Source: Luzula sylvatica
Taxonomy: Eukaryota; Streptophyta; Magnoliopsida; Poales; Juncaceae
DNA: 64,000 bases
Direction of reading: 5' to 3'
Assembly (NCBI GenBank): GCA_946800325.1
Contig: OX326957.1
Span: 18,759,591 to 18,823,590, forward strand
The notes under the pieces were generated by a model. It had not been told where the DNA came from, did no database searches, and was given only the letters and a program-made list of their open reading frames with translations. This document shows, piece after piece, positions 12,222-24,627 of this stretch. The translations under genes and the position numbers were made by a program. Every line of letters starts with the position of its first letter. Positions within the stretch are counted from its first letter, which is position 1.

Positions 12222-12625
12222 GGTTCGTTTGAACTAACCATCGGGTCCGTTCGAACGGACCGCTTCGTGTATAAAATGGTTTTATGCGTAATCATTCCAG
12301 AGAGTGTCCGTTCGAACGAATCTTGTAGTTCGTTCGAACGGATGACTACGAATGTAATTATGGAATTAACACATAAATGAGACAGAGAGTATATGTTCGA
12401 ATGAACCATGATGTTCATTCTAACGAATCTTGTAGTTCGTTCGAACGGATGACTATGAATGTAATTATGGAATTAACACATAAATGAGACATAGAGTATA
12501 TGTTCGAACAAACCATGATGTTCGTTCGAACGGACTTCTTTGGGTATAAAAAGGATTTTATACATTCTTATGACAGAAGCTGTGCGTTCGAATGAACTGT
12601 ATTATGCGTTCGAACGAACATGCTG
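12222..12625. repeat. A-type palindrome cluster in U3 (5 pairs)
   Basis: Ten GTTCGTTCGAACGAAC-like sites in five pairs. I counted 22 bp core to core in all five. The cluster lies just upstream of the TATA box. Confidence 0.87.
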
Positions 12626-12680
12626 CTGGAAATGTATATTGGATATACGCTACCTTTCACCCAATCCTTGTCCTATTTTA

Positions 12681-12690
12681 GTATAAATAG
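12681..12690 (+). promoter_or_regulatory. TATA box of X LTR
   Basis: TATAAATAGG follows the palindrome cluster and precedes a TC tract, the usual order for a plant LTR promoter. Confidence 0.65.
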
Positions 12691-12692
12691 GA

Positions 12693-12736
<44 letters not shown>

Positions 12737-13250
12737 ATCAGTCCATTCAGTCTAATCTAGACAAGACAAGTTCTGTCCAGAAACTAGAGAGACTCTTATC
12801 ACGTGTTGAAAGAGTGCGAAGAGAAAGAGAGAAAGAGAAAAGGTATTTCTCAGTTTAGAGAATCAAAGGCAATCATGTAAGTTCACCGGTGCATCTTCTA
12901 GGCAGGTGCATCCGCGACCGAGGTGCTATGACTCACGGTGGATACGGGTAGAGGAGCGACACTTGTGCTCTTCGTTGTGATCAAACTGAAGGAGTGAAAG
13001 GCTGTGGATGCATGTGGGCATAGGACGCACAAAGACAACCGAAGACGTGTCAAGACGGTGGGAGACGTGTGGTATGGGACGCACGGGCTAGTCACCAACG
13101 TGACACCATAGAAGAGAAGGATACGAGCGATCAACCCGTCGTGCGTGATCAATTTCACGTTGGTAATCGTCTATCCTACTTTGCATTGTACCCTCGAAGT
13201 CGAGGCGTGATCTCGGGTTATGGGAACCGGAACCAGGACGACATATCCCG

Positions 13251-13662
13251 TTTCGATGAACGCCTACGTTCATCTACTCTCATGCGTACAATCTACAAGA
13301 ATTGAATCGTATTCAGTTTCTTGGGTCGGGACAACTCGTGCACTCTTTGGCTTTCAAGAATTGAATCGTATTCAGTCACCAACACACAAATACCGGTACA
13401 TTTCAACAACACGTACAAGTGAGCTTCCATTACATATCTTCGATCAAAAAAACCTGATCCTCAACAACTTCCATGACCGGACTAATAAAAAATGGAGCAC
13501 TCTTGTTCATTCGAGTGTTCACCAAGATCGGCATTCCTATGAGGCTGGGTACCTTTCGTTAACACATCTTTCGCAAAATAATTTGAGCAAAAATTTGCAA
13601 CCTCCTCTAACACGTATGCTTCTACAATTTGACCCCTCCACGCTTGTTTTATTTCTCACTTT
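13251..13662 (-). pseudogene. CACTA TNP2 transposase remnant, 3' part
   Basis: The minus strand beside the Athila insertion reads KVRNKTSVEGS and then, after a frameshift, a segment like the end of the DUF4218 domain of En/Spm (TNP2) transposases, where VRNKARPEGSIAEAY-like text is usual. It continues the reading at 24628-25410 once the Athila element is removed. A direct repeat of AAGAATTGAATCGTATTCAG lies at about 13298 and 13348. Not functional. Confidence 0.65.
13658..13662. repeat. Target site duplication, left copy (ACTTT)
   Basis: ACTTT flanks the 5' LTR. The partner is at 24628-24632. Confidence 0.9.
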
Positions 13663-14073
13663 TGATGTGAGGCAAATAAGGCACAAATTTAATGCTTAAT
13701 TTGGGAATTTTAGCCCTTGTGAAGAACAATTATATATACTTTATTAATCATATTTGAGATAACATGAATATTTCTTCACTAAGTGTGTTTTATTGCTTAA
13801 TCACAGGAATTAGAAGGAATTTCTGGGAATTTGGAGAGTGTAGTTGTCTCCAACACGTCAAGAGGAATGAAAACGATATATTACACCGATATATTCGGTA
13901 CATGAATGAGACGGGAGGCAAACAATTGTCATGATAGAAACTTACACAAAAGTCTACACGAAAACCACTCAATCCTTAGCCCTTATCCTGCCCACCTACC
14001 TTTGGTGGTAATTACCTCCTTACCCCCAATCCTCTCCATCAACTCGTGGCCAATAAGAAGACTCCATGAGTGC

Positions 14074-14082
14074 TATAAATAT
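14074..14082 (+). promoter_or_regulatory. TATA box of Athila LTR
   Basis: CTATAAATA lies about 410 bp into the LTR, with an identical copy in the 3' LTR near 23336. No other TATA-like site stands as close to the start of the TC-rich leader. Confidence 0.6.
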
Positions 14083-14121
14083 GACCACAAGGGCCACGAG
14101 TTTGGGGACGCTCTTTTACGC

Positions 14122-14231
<110 letters not shown>

Positions 14232-14889
14232 GCAAGTCCAAGAACCTTCAAGAACACGCAAGAATCACAAATACGAACGATAATTTTCTAAAATCGATCA
14301 CCGAATAGAAGCTCACTTCATTCGGTGAATCGGTTTACACTTCGGCTAAGGAAAAGTTGTGGAATTAGGGTGAAATTTATTTCATTCGAACTTTCACAAG
14401 CAAGGAGTCGAGCTTTCTCGGCGTGATTGGTTGGAAGCTTCTTTTCAATCGACCTTTGCACATCTCGAGCCCACCCAACCGGTACGAAGCTCACTTCTAT
14501 TGGCGGGTGGATCGGTACGGAAGGAAATTGTTGGGCGCGTTGACTAGCTCTCTAGCATCTCGAACAACAAGGAAGGCACTCAAGACGAGACTCGGAGCTC
14601 TCTTCATCTCTCTAGGTGTTTTCCTTCCTTTCTTGCATTTCTTGTAGCATAAAATTACTTGGATTTGTGTGAATCTCTTTTCTTGTTTGAATCTTTTGTT
14701 ACGAATCCTTGTTAATTGTTTGAATTGTTCTTGTTTGAATCGAAATCATGTTCACAATTTGCTCTTAATATGATTTTTGTCCATTAATTACTGTTTCAAC
14801 TTAGTTCATTGTTCCTTAATTCAATCATTAATCTTTCCTTTCAATACAATCCTTAAGCCAAATAATAAACCAGAATTCCAGTGAATATT

Positions 14890-15235
14890 CCGTTGTAACG
14901 GAACTCATACTGCGTTGTAACGGACTTGGTGGTTAGTACTTGATTTTCAGTCTGTTGAGACTCCGTGGTAACGTAGTTGATGTCCGTTGTAACGGACTAG
15001 TGGAGTTAAGCACTCGTGATTACTCTTAACAGTCCGTTGTAACGGAGTATTAGGTCCGTTGTAACGGATCCACCAATCCGTTGTAACGCTACTCCTATCC
15101 GTTATAACGTACTACATCTTTCCGTTGTAACGGAATACTCTCCGTTGTAACGGACGTTCATATCCATCTCTACGCTAGCCATAACCCTAATGTCCGTTGT
15201 AACGGAACTTAATTCCGTTGTAACAGACTATCTTC
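14890..15235. repeat. C-type palindrome cluster in 5' LTR
   Basis: About a dozen TCCGTTGTAACGGA-like sites, many paired: core starts at 14892/14914 and 15036/15058 (22 bp each), others at 20-21 bp. The 3' LTR repeats the cluster at about 24107-24450. Confidence 0.9.
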
Positions 15236-15411
15236 TGTGAATTTTCTTCGTTATTTCTCATCCATTTTGATCCAAATTTTGACGCAATTGCTCCCCGTGG
15301 AACGAATCTATACATTTGCCACTGTACAAACTTAGATTACAAATTTTGTTGATTGTTCGGGGTTTTAACACAACGACATATTAAACACTCCAAAAAAACC
15401 CGCTCATCAAA

Positions 15412-15428
15412 TGGCGCCGCTGCCGGGG
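15412..15428 (+). other. Primer binding site, tRNA-Asp type
   Basis: TGGCGCCGCTGCCGGGG lies two bases after the LTR end. From memory, Athila and Tat elements use TGGCGCCGTTGCCGGGG complementary to tRNA-Asp, one base different. The same sequence occurs beside the Z LTRs at 42495 and 54508. Confidence 0.8.
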
Positions 15429-15521
15429 AGCGGTGTTTAAGTCAATATTTTAGATCAAAATTTGAGATTTAAATTCGTAACATTGTTTACTCACTTCTTT
15501 GTTTCTTTTGTGACAATCTAG

Positions 15522-15974
15522 GTGAAGGAAGAAAGCTTTATGCACAACACAAGATCACGAAAAGGAGAATTACTTCCGTTTGTCAAAGAAATCGAAAGAA
15601 GGAACAAGAGCTCTAAGAATGGCAAGGAATCGACACAAGAAGATCAAGACGAACCTCAACTTCAAACTCAAACTTTTTCTTCTCTCTCTACTCATTTAAA
15701 TTCAAACATGGGTGATGAAACTAGGATTCCAAGGCCGAAAACATTAAAGGAATTAGTGGCCCCAAATATCATAGAAGATAATTACAATTTTATTAGGCCG
15801 AATATACCGAACTTTAAAGCCGATCCGAGCATCATTGGCTCTTTACCCATCTTTCATGGCAAAGCAACCGAAAACCCACATAAGCATTTGAAAGATTTTA
15901 AGATTCAACTAAACATCTATGCAAATTATGAAGCATTTAACGATATTCTACTTCTTATTTTTCCTTATTCGTAG
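15522..15974 (+). pseudogene. Athila gag, N-terminal part, ended by frameshift
   Basis: A 150-residue frame starting MKEESFMHNTRSR and reaching the LPIFHGKATENPHKHLKDF block that opens the retrotransposon Gag domain. It stops at a TAG right after IFPYS. The expected continuation (KDWFYNL) is present in another frame from 15971. One missing base near 15970 explains the break. In this lineage gag and pol normally share one long frame, so the copy as read cannot make full Gag or the fused polyprotein unless ribosomes shift here. A sequencing error is possible. Confidence 0.85.
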
Positions 15975-18900
15975 GTGAAGGGCCAAAAGATTGGTTCTAC
16001 AACCTACGAGGACCCCTCGATTTCAATGAAGTGGCTAGGCGTTTCAAGGAGAAATACTACTCGCATTCGAGATTGGCGGCAATTAGGCGAGAACTTCTAG
16101 CAATAACGCAAAAGCCAAACGAAGCTCTCCACGAGTATTATGATCGATTCAACCGTTTGATGGAGGAATGCCCAAGCCACAATGTCGAGGTCCATTTCCT
16201 TTACGAGCAATTCATCCAAGGGCTAGGATACTCCGAGAGTCAATTCCTCAACGCATCCGCGGGAGGAAGTATCGCGAACAAAGATCTAGAAGAGATTAAG
16301 AAGCTACTCGAAGTAATGGCAACCAATTCTCAATCAAGAAGGAATGTTGAATACCGAGTTAATGCGTGTAGCGACCTCAATGTCGACATGCTTAACAACA
16401 AGCTCGAGATTATCATGAAGGCTTTGGGTAAAGAGGAAACGAAAACATGTGGGGTTTGCCTCGCAAATACACACCACACCGATGAGTGCCCGAGTGTGAT
16501 CGAAGATGCAAATGCCCTTTACAAGAAATTCGACGCCTCGAACTCGTATAATCCGAATCTCCGCAACCACCCTAACTTTAGTTGGTCGAATCCCAACAAT
16601 GCTCAACCCGATCCGTATCGACAAGCGGTTGAAAAACCGGCCACGTACCAACATCCAAATGCGACTCAAGCGGTTCAAAAACCGATTCCAACTCAAGATC
16701 CAAATCAAGATATCAAATTGATGATGGAAGGGATGATGAGTATGATGACCTCAATGAAACAAGAATTGAAACAAGACAATAAACAAAACATGGACTCGAT
16801 GAGGCAAGATATTGGGATGGTGAAGCAAGAATTGAAGCAAGAGATCTCAAGTGTAAAGCAAGAGGTTTCGAACACGAATCGCCATGTGGGCAACTTGGAG
16901 ACTCAAATCAATCAAATTGCCACTCGAGTAAACGTAATCGAATCCCAAGGTACATCTCGACTCCAATCTCAATCGTTGGCTCCTTCCGAGCAAAGGCATG
17001 TGAACGCAATATCGCTCCGAAGCGGTAAAGAGATAGGCGAAAGTTCGAAGAGCAAGAAGTTACAAGAAGAAAAGGAGCTCGAGGTACCGGTACCGAAAGA
17101 GAGTCCGACTCAAGCCACGAAGATACCAACTCAAGAACTAGAAACCGAATCGACTCAAGTCAAGCCACCTTTCCCGAGTCGTCTCCCAAAGCCAATCGAA
17201 TCGAACAACGACGTGCTTGCCATCTTAAAGAAAGTGGAGGTGAACATTCCTCTACTCGAAGCAATCAAAGAAGTGCCTCGTTTGGCAAAATACCTCAAGG
17301 CATTGTGCACGAATAAAAGAAAGACAAAGGGAGATGAGTTGATTAGTGTGGGGGAGAGTGTTTCGGCAATCTTGAGACTCCCCCAAAAGCACAAAGATCC
17401 GGGGATGTTTGCTATCCCTTGCAAAATCGGGCAACATGAATTACCGAAATGCATGCTTGATTTGGGCGCTTCAATAAATGTGATGCCATACTCGATATTC
17501 AAGACTCTCGACCTAGGCCCCCTCGACGATACTCAAGTTGTGATCCAATTGGCCGATCGGTCCACGACTCGACCGGTTGGAGTGATCGAAGATGTGATAG
17601 TAACCGTGAATGGATTGCTATTTCCCGCGGACTTCTACGTTTTGGATATGAATGAGGGGAATAGCGATTCAACTCCAATTCTCCTTGGACGGCCATTTTT
17701 GAAGACGGCGCGCACAAAGATCGATGTACACGCGGGAGAGCTCACAATGGAGTTCGATGATGAGGTAATCAAATTCAATATTTTTGACAAATTAAAGGAA
17801 CCCATTGTAGGTACACTCAACTTAAGCGCTATGGACGTGATCGACGATTGTGTACAAGAAGTCATGGATAGATCACTCGAAAACCTTCAATGGAGCTCAA
17901 ACCCTTTGTTCGAAGAATTTGAAGGATGTGACAATCCTACATTCGAAATCGAGTCGGAGTTGGAAGAAGAACGAAGCATAGATCAAGCACTTTTTCTAAG
18001 AGATTTCGAGATTCCGATGAAGCGAACTCCACCCTCCACCGAACAAGCTCCAAGGTTAGATCTAAAATCACTACCTTTTGGACTAAAATACGTATTTTTG
18101 GATGAAGCGGAGACCTTGCCGGTGATAATTGCCTCGAGTCTAGCAAAAGAACAAGAAGAGAAACTCGTTGAAGTGCTTAAACGGAACAAGAAGGCATTCG
18201 GGTGGACACTCGCGGACATTCCGGGCATTAGTCCCTCCATGTGCACGCACCGCATTATCCTCGAGGACGATGCTAAGCCCTCGCGAGAACCACAAAGGCG
18301 GCTCAATCCGCCAATGATGGAAGTTGTAAAGAAAGAGGTGATCAAGCTACTCGACGCCGGAATAATCTACCCCATCGCCGATTCGAAATGGGTCTCGCCC
18401 ATACACGTGGTGCCGAAGAAAACGGGGATGACGATAGTTGAGAACGATGAAGGCGATCAAGTGCCGACTCGAGTTCAAAACGGGTGGCGAGTTTGCATCG
18501 ATTACCGAAAGCTCAATAAGGCGACGAAAAAGGACCACTTCCCGCTTCCATTCATCGATCAAATGATAGAAAGACTCGCGGAAAATCCGTTCTATTGCTT
18601 CCTCGATGGATTTTCGGGCTATTTCCAAATACCGGTCGCACCCGAAGATCAAGAGAAGACCACATTCACGTGCCCGTTTGGTACCTTCGCGTACCGACGC
18701 ATGCCATTCGGGCTATGCAATGCTCCGGGTACTTTCCAAAGGTGTATGATTTCTATTTTCTCCAATTATATTTCCAAATTTATAGAAGTCTTTATGGATG
18801 ACTTTTCGGTATTTGGTGACTCATTCGAATCATGTTTAAGCCACTTGTCACAAATACTCGAAAAGTGCATCGAAGCTAACCTTGTTTTGAATTTTGAGAA

Positions 18901-20959
18901 ATGCCACTTCATGGTGAGCGAAGGAATTGTTTTAGGTCATTTAATCTCGGAGAAAGGAATGGAAGTCGACAAGGCGAAAATCGACGTAATCAAGACGCTT
19001 CCGTATCCAAAGACGGTGAAAGACGTGCGATCCTTTCTCGGCCATGCGGGATTCTATAGGCGCTTCATCAAGGACTTCTCGAAGATTTCACAACCGATGT
19101 GCCAACTTCTCCAAAAAGATGTAAAGTTCGAGTTTGATGCAAGGTGCAAGGAGGCTTTCAACAATCTCAAGGGAAGGCTTTGCTCCGCGCCAATCATCAA
19201 GTCGCCAAATTGGGAGCTACCATTCGAAATAATGTGCGATGCTAGTGACACGAGTGTGGGGGCGGTACTCGGCCAAAGAGAAGGAAAAGACCCCCACGTA
19301 ATCGCCTACGCCTCGAGGTCTCTCGACAATGCCCAACGAAACTACACCACTACCGAAAAGGAACTCCTCGCAATTGTGTTTGCATTGGAAAAATTTCGCT
19401 CTTATCTTTTAGGTACGAAGGTGATTGTATTCTCGGACCATGGAGCTCTAAAGCATTTGATGAAGAAAAAGGAGTGCAAACCGAGATTGCTCCGATGGAT
19501 CCTTTTACTTCAAGAATTCGACCTCGAAATGAAGGACAAAAAGGGATGCGAGAATCTCGTGGCGGATCATTTGAGTCGGCTTCCATTGGAGATCGAAGAT
19601 CTTGTTCCGATTCGCGAGGAATTCCCCGAGGAACACGTTCTCGCGGCCCAAGTCGAAGCACCATGGTACGCCGACCTCGCAAATTACATCGTCACGAAGA
19701 ATTTTCCCCCGAGCTTCTCCAAGGCACAACGCGATAAGATGAAAAGCAACGCTCGATTCTACGTTTGGGAAGACCCGATCTTATTTCGAATTTGCACCGA
19801 CCAAGTAATTCGAAAATGTGTCCACCAAAATGAGGTACAATCTATTCTTTCTTTTTGTCATACATTACAATGTGGTGGACATTTCGGTATCGCACGTACC
19901 ACACACAAGGTACAAGAATGTGGATTTTATTGGCCAACCTTGCATAAAGACGTTGCGAACTTTGTGAAAGGTTGTGGAAATTGCCAAAAGACGGGGAACT
20001 TGAGCCGTAGAAATCAAATGCCCCTCAATTCAATCTATGTATGTGAACCATTCGATGTTTGGGGCATTGATTTCATGGGCCCGTTTCCATCGTCTTTTGG
20101 CCATACTTACATCTTGTTGTGTGTAGATTACGTGACAAAATGGGTGGAGGCAATACCAACAAGGCATGCGGATTCGAAAACGGTGGTGGACTTTTTGAAG
20201 AAGAATATCTTTCAACGATTCGGCATACCAAGAGTTCTTATAAGCGATCGAGGACCCCATTTTTGCAATCGATATCTCCAAAGCCTCCTCGAGAAATACC
20301 ATGTGAGCCATCGAACCTCAACCGCGTATCATCCTCAAACAAACGGCCAAGCGGAGGTTTCGAATCGAGAAATAAAGTCTATTTTGGAGAAGGTGGTGAA
20401 CCCGACACGAAAGGACTGGAGTACTCGACTAGGCGACGCACTTTGGGCGTACCGTACCGCTTTCAAAACGCCAATAGGTATGACTCCTTTCAAACTCGTG
20501 TACGGAAAGGCGTGCCATTTACCGGTTGAGTTAGAGCACAAGGCCTTTTGGGCGATCAAGCAATTGGCCCTCGACTACCCGAAGGACGCATCGGCACGTA
20601 AGCTCCAATTACTCGAACTAGACGAATTCCGGCAAGAGGCCTATGACAATTCGAGCTTGTGCAAGGCAAAGGCCAAAAGATTTCATGACCGAATGATTCA
20701 AAAGAAGGATTTCCAAGTAGGGGAAAGAGTGTTGTTATTCAACTCTCGTCTCAAACTTTTCCCCGGGAAAGTTCGGTCCCGATGGATCGGCCCTTTTGTG
20801 GTCACCAATGTGACTACATTTGGAGTTGTCGAAATTCGAAGCGAAGAAATGAGCAAAACATTCAAAGTGAACGGCCATCGACTCAAGCACTACCACGCAA
20901 ACTTCGAAACCGGGTGGATGGAGGAGCAAGCTCTAGAGCCCAACGACACCTCACAATGA
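15971..20959 (+). CDS. Athila-type gag-pol polyprotein (main frame)
   Basis: The first Met is at 16031, giving 1642 residues, but the frame opens at 15971 and is the continuation of gag. Order from the Met: Gag core; CCHC knuckle ([14 protein letters not shown]) at about 139; lysine/glutamine-rich linker; aspartic protease LDLGAS at about 475; reverse transcriptase with FMDD at about 921; RNase H ([14 protein letters not shown]) at about 1069 ending ADHLSR; integrase zinc finger about 1276-1316; DDE core with [16 protein letters not shown] and NREIKS at about 1346, 1405 and 1447; and the C-terminal GPF segment. No internal stop is present, so the enzymes look intact. It would copy element RNA into DNA in cytoplasmic particles and integrate it. 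I see no chromodomain and no second RNase H. Confidence 0.95.
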   Translation, partial: VGEGPKDWFYNLRGPLDFNEVARRFKEKYYSHSRLAAIRRELLAITQKPNEALHEYYDRFNRLMEECPSHNVEVHFLYEQFIQGLGYSESQFLNASAGGSIANKDLEEIKKLLEVMATNSQSRRNVEYRVNACSDLNVDMLNNKLEIIMKALGKEETKTCGVCLANTHHTDECPSVIEDANALYKKFDASNSYNPNLRNHPNFSWSNPNNAQPDPYRQAVEKPATYQHPNATQAVQKPIPTQDPNQDIKLMMEGMMSMMTSMKQELKQDNKQNMDSMRQDIGMVKQELKQEISSVKQEVSNTNRHVGNLETQINQIATRVNVIESQGTSRLQSQSLAPSEQRHVNAISLRSGKEIGESSKSKKLQEEKELEVPVPKESPTQATKIPTQELETESTQVKPPFPSRLPKPIESNNDVLAILKKVEVNIPLLEAIKEVPRLAKYLKALCTNKRKTKGDELISVGESVSAILRLPQKHKDPGMFAIPCKIGQHELPKCMLDLGASINVMPYSIFKTLDLGPLDDTQVVIQLADRSTTRPVGVIEDVIVTVNGLLFPADFYVLDMNEGNSDSTPILLGRPFLKTARTKIDVHAGELTMEFDDEVIKFNIFDKLKEPIVGTLNLSAMDVIDDCVQEVMDRSLENLQWSSNPLFEEFEGCDNPTFEIESELEEERSIDQALFLRDFEIPMKRTPPSTEQAPRLDLKSLPFGLKYVFLDEAETLPVIIASSLAKEQEEKLVEVLKRNKKAFGWTLADIPGISPSMCTHRIILEDDAKPSREPQRRLNPPMMEVVKKEVIKLLDAGIIYPIADSKWVSPIHVVPKKTGMTIVENDEGDQVPTRVQNGWRVCIDYRKLNKATKKDHFPLPFIDQMIERLAENPFYCFLDGFSGYFQIPVAPEDQEKTTFTCPFGTFAYRRMPFGLCNAPGTFQRCMISIFSNYISKFIEVFMDDFSVFGDSFESCLSHLSQILEKCIEANLVLNFEKCHFMVSEGIVLGHLISEKGMEVDKAKIDVIKTLPYPKTVKDVRSFLGHAGFYRRFIKDFSKISQPMCQLLQKDVKFEFDARCKEAFNNLKGRLCSAPIIKSPNWELPFEIMCDASDTSVGAVLGQREGKDPHVIAYASRSLDNAQRNYTTTEKELLAIVFALEKFRSYLLGTKVIVFSDHGALKHLMKKKECKPRLLRWILLLQEFDLEMKDKKGCENLVADHLSRLPLEIEDLVPIREEFPEEHVLAAQVEAPWYADLANYIVTKNFPPSFSKAQRDKMKSNARFYVWEDPILFRICTDQVIRKCVHQNEVQSILSFCHTLQCGGHFGIARTTHKVQECGFYWPTLHKDVANFVKGCGNCQKTGNLSRRNQMPLNSIYVCEPFDVWGIDFMGPFPSSFGHTYILLCVDYVTKWVEAIPTRHADSKTVVDFLKKNIFQRFGIPRVLISDRGPHFCNRYLQSLLEKYHVSHRTSTAYHPQTNGQAEVSNREIKSILEKVVNPTRKDWSTRLGDALWAYRTAFKTPIGMTPFKLVYGKACHLPVELEHKAFWAIKQLALDYPKDASARKLQLLELDEFRQEAYDNSSLCKAKAKRFHDRMIQKKDFQVGERVLLFNSRLKLFPGKVRSRWIGPFVVTNVTTFGVVEIRSEEMSKTFKVNGHRLKHYHANFETGWMEEQALEPNDTSQ

Positions 20960-21101
20960 TGAGCTCGGCCAAGTCGAGCTCAAGACGTTAAACAAGAGCG
21001 CTAGTGAGGGAGGCACGCCCACGCATCAAAGGTTGTATCTCTCCATTATCCCTCTTTTTGAAATTTTCGATTTTTTTATACTTGAGGACAAGTAATCTCT
21101 A

Positions 21102-21114
21102 AGTGTGGGGGGGT
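21102..21114 (+). other. Second polypurine-tract-like sequence
   Basis: AAGTGTGGGGGGGT, preceded by GAGGACAAGTAATCTCT. It parallels the true tract at 22909, which is preceded by GAGGACGATCAAGGATT. It lies 143 bp after the pol stop. Confidence 0.6.
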
Positions 21115-21194
21115 AACATACAATCTTTGACCTGTATGAGCCCAATTAAAAATTTAAAAATCAGGGAAAATTGAAATTTTTTGATCTGGCCAAT

Positions 21195-21540
21195 AACTCC
21201 GTTGTAACGGACCTCAATGTCCGTTATAACGGACTGTACAGAAATTTAAAAATTTAACTGGCGCCAAGAGTTACGTTGTAACGGACCTCAATGTCCGTTA
21301 TAACGGAGTGAAAATACCGTTGCAACGGACATGAAAAACACAGGAAATTGCGTTGCAACGGTAAATTCCCAAAATTTGCCAGAACTATGTGCGTTGTAAC
21401 GGACCTCAATGTCCGTTGCAACGGACATACTCAGAATTTTCAACCTAAGCTACGAATAGTCTCCGTTATAACACAGTTAGTAAGTTGTAACGGACTTCAA
21501 TGTCCGTTGTAACGGACTTTAATTTGCGTTATAACGGAAT
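21195..21540. repeat. C-type palindrome cluster in 3' UTR
   Basis: About ten TCCGTTRTAACGGA or GCAACGG variants. A repeated double-site module with spacer ACCTCAATGTCC gives a constant 22-bp core distance (for example 21201/21223). Same motif family as the LTR cluster of this element. Confidence 0.9.
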
Positions 21541-22068
21541 AGTTTCTGGCAAGTTTTTTCTTTTAATTAAAATTTTCAAACATTTAACATTATTTTTGAA
21601 CCCTGAGCATCAATAATAAATAAGTCAATCAATAAATGCATAAAAAGATTTTTCTCCACTTCATTGAATTAAAATTGTTGGTTTTTAAACGAATTTTCAC
21701 CGAACCACCATTTCTACTCTCAAAATTTTAATTTTACATAATATTTGAAGAATTGTGGTTGAAATCTTTAAGAGATTCTTTCGGGGATTCAAGCCCTAAT
21801 CAATACTTTCACAAATTAATGAGTTTTGACAATTTGATCGATCCTCGTTTTACATGGCACACCATTTTCAATAAATAAACCCATTTTGAACTTGGAATTT
21901 CTAAAAAGTTTTGTTTGAACCAATTTAGTAAGTTTTGCTTGAATCTTAAAAGTTGACCATTTGCACTTAAAGGATCCGACCGTTCATGGGAATTCGAAAT
22001 TACACTAACGGGAACCAATTTGCGCTCAAAGCTTGATTCGATGAGCTCATGCACCTTGATTAAGTAAT

Positions 22069-22331
22069 GAGTGGTGTGAGTCATGACCACTTGTTGGCTA
22101 AAGGGGTGCATGAGTCGTAGTAAACCAAAGTAGCCGGTTCTTGGTGTGAGTCATGACCAAGAGTCGATGCGAAAAAGTTTTCTACAATCTCGGATTAAAG
22201 CGCTTTCGATTGTCGAGTCCGTGCGATTGATTAAGTAATGAGTGGTGTGAGTCATGACCACTTGTTGGCTAAAGATTGTACGGATCCATGGGGTTTTACT
22301 AAGTAATGAGTGGTGTGAGTCATGACCACTT
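22069..22331. repeat. Four hairpin repeats with common loop GTGAGTCATG
   Basis: Stems AGTGGT/ACCACT at 22070-22091, 22241-22262 and 22309-22330. A variant stem CTTGGT/ACCAAG lies at 22140-22161. All four have the identical 10-nt loop. Three copies sit in a longer repeat AAGTAATG...TTGTTGGCTAAAG. Confidence 0.88.
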
Positions 22332-22908
22332 GTTATCCCAAAGGACACACATGGGGACCATCGAAAGCAATAACGAACAAAAGAAAAGAAATAAAAAGAA
22401 TAAAAGAAAAGAAATAAAAAATAAATAAATAAATAAATAAAAAGGAAAGAAAAAGAGTTCGAAAATTGAGCGCAAGTTGGGAAAATTTAGTAGAAATCGA
22501 AGATGAACCAAGTACTAACGTACCGAACGGTTTAAAAGTGACAAATTACATTTAAGAAATGATTTTTTTTGCAAAACGGAAAAAATTGGTTTTCACTAAT
22601 GCTTTTTCATGATAATCCTTGTGAATAGTGGAGTGAAAAGAGTTGAATGATGGTGTTTAATCATCTTTTTCGGTTGAGATCATTTGCTTTATTAAACTCT
22701 TCGAACTTGTGAAATTTATTGAAATAGATTCTAAATTTGATCAAGCTATACTTCTTTCAAATATTAGTAATCATGATGAAATGAGAGTACCCCAAGTTGC
22801 TTTGTGAAATTAGTTTTTGAACCAACAATATAACTTCAACAAATCTTATGCAATTTTCTCTTATGTTTGACTTTTATACTCTAATTGATCGAGGACGATC
22901 AAGGATTT

Positions 22909-22920
22909 AAGTGTGGGGGT
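22909..22920 (+). other. Polypurine tract before 3' LTR
   Basis: AAGTGTGGGGGT directly upstream of the 3' LTR start at 22924. It is the plus-strand DNA priming site. Confidence 0.85.
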
Positions 22921-22923
22921 ATT

Positions 22924-23383
22924 TGATGTGAGGCAAATAAGGCACAAATTTAATGCTTAATTTGGGAATTTTAGCCCTTGTGAAGAACAATTCTATATAC
23001 TTTATTAATCATATTTGAGATAACATGAATATTTCTTCACTAAGTGTGTTTTATTGCTTAATCACAGGAATTAGAAGGAATTTCTGGGAATTTGGAGAGT
23101 GTAGTTGTCTCCAACACGTCAAGAGGAATGAAAACGATATATTACACCGATATATTCGGTACATGAATGAGACGGGAGGCAAACAATTGTCATGATAGAA
23201 ACTTACACAAAAGTCTACACGAAAACCACTCAATCCTTAGCCCTTATCCTGCCCACCTACCTTTGGTGGGAATTACCTCCTTACCCCCAATCCATTCCAC
23301 CAACTCGTGGCCAATAAGAAGACTCCATGAGTGCTATAAATATGACCACAAGGGCCACGAGTTTGGGGACGCTCTTTTACGCC

Positions 23384-23449
<66 letters not shown>

Positions 23450-24627
23450 GCAAGTCCAAGAACCTTCAAGAACACGCAAGAATCGCAAATACGAACGATA
23501 ATTTTCTAAAATCGATCACCGAATAGAAGCTCACTTCATTCGGTGAATCGGTTTACACTTCGGCTAAGGAAAAGTTGTGGAATTAGGGTGAAATTTATTT
23601 CATTCGAACTTTCACAAGCAAGGAGTCGAGCTTTCTCGGCGTGATTGGTTGGAAGCTTCTTTTCAATCGACCTTTGCACATCTCGAGCCCACCCAACCGG
23701 TACGAAGCTCACTTCTATTGGCGGGTGGATCGGTACGGAAGGAAATTGTTGGGCGCGTTGACTAGCTCTCTAGCATCTCGAACAACAAGGAAGGCACTCA
23801 AGACGAGACTCGGAGCTCTCTTCATCTCTCTAGGTGTTTTCCTTCCTTTCTTGCATTTCTTGTAGCATAAAATTACTTGGATTTGTGTGAATCTCTTTTC
23901 TTGTTTGAATCTTTTGTTACGAATCCTTGTTAATTGTTTGAATTGTTCTTGTTTGAATCGAAATCATGTTCACAATTTGCTCTTAATATGATTTTTGTCC
24001 ATTAATTACTGTTTCAACTTAGTTCATTGTTCCTTAATTCAATCATTAATCTTTCCTTTCAATACAATCCTTAAGCCAAATAATAAACCAGAATTCCAGT
24101 GAATATTCCGTTGTAACGGAACTCATACTGCGTTGTAACGGACTTGGTGGTTAGTACTTGATTTTCAGTCTGTTGAGACTCCGTGGTAACATAGTTGATG
24201 TCCGTTGTAACGGACTAGTGGAGTTAAGCACTCGTGATTACTCTTAACAGTCCGTTGTAACGGAGTATTAGGTCCGTTGTAACGGATCCACCAATCCGTT
24301 GTAACGCTACTCCTATCCGTTATAACGTACTACATCTTTCCGTTGTAACGGAATACTCTCCGTTGTAACGGACGTTCATATCCATCTCTACGCTAGCCAT
24401 AACCCTAATGTCCGTTGTAACGGAACTTAATTCCGTTGTAACGGACTATCTTCTGTGAATTTTCTTCGTTATTTCTCATCCATTTTGATCCAAATTTTGA
24501 CGCAATTGCTCCCCGTGGAACGAATCTATACATTTGCCACTGTACAAACTTAGATTACAAATTTTGTTGATTGTTCGGGGTTTTAACACAACGACATATT
24601 AAACACTCCAAAAAAACCCGCTCATCA
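22924..24627 (+). mobile_element. 3' LTR of the Athila-type element
   Basis: 1704 bp, TGATGTGAGG to CGCTCATCA, followed by TSD ACTTT. It carries the same TATA box, TC tract and palindrome cluster as the 5' LTR. Confidence 0.95.

Larger units (their letters stand above)
12103..13250 (+). mobile_element. LTR, family X with A-type palindromes (plus)
   Basis: It starts TGAAAGAAATACAG. U3 holds five palindrome pairs, then TATAAATAGG near 12684, a (TC)n tract, and an R-U5 region homologous to the other X LTRs (GGCAGGTGCATCCGCGA, then GTGGTATGGGACGCACGGG). Homology fades at about 13250, before the usual CCCAACA end, so the 3' edge is truncated. No primer site follows. Confidence 0.75.
20960..22908 (+). 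other. Long 3' untranslated region of the Athila element
   Basis: 1.9 kb between pol and the polypurine tract without an env-like ORF. It holds a polypurine-like duplicate (21102), a C-palindrome cluster (21195-21540) and four hairpin repeats (22069-22331). The rest is AT-rich with A-rich purine runs near 22380-22460. Confidence 0.85.

Noticed and set aside
14423..14647. A 74-aa ORF present in two identical copies (also 23641-23865)
   Set aside because: It lies within the two LTRs of the young Athila element; duplication is automatic and no domain is seen.
15412..15428. Primer site as a tRNA gene fragment
   Set aside because: Only 17 bases match the tRNA 3' end. No cloverleaf is present, and the position after the LTR explains it.
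20960..22923. env-like gene after Athila pol
   Set aside because: The longest frames (about 100 codons) are antisense or lack a signal peptide and membrane anchor. The region is repeat-rich UTR.
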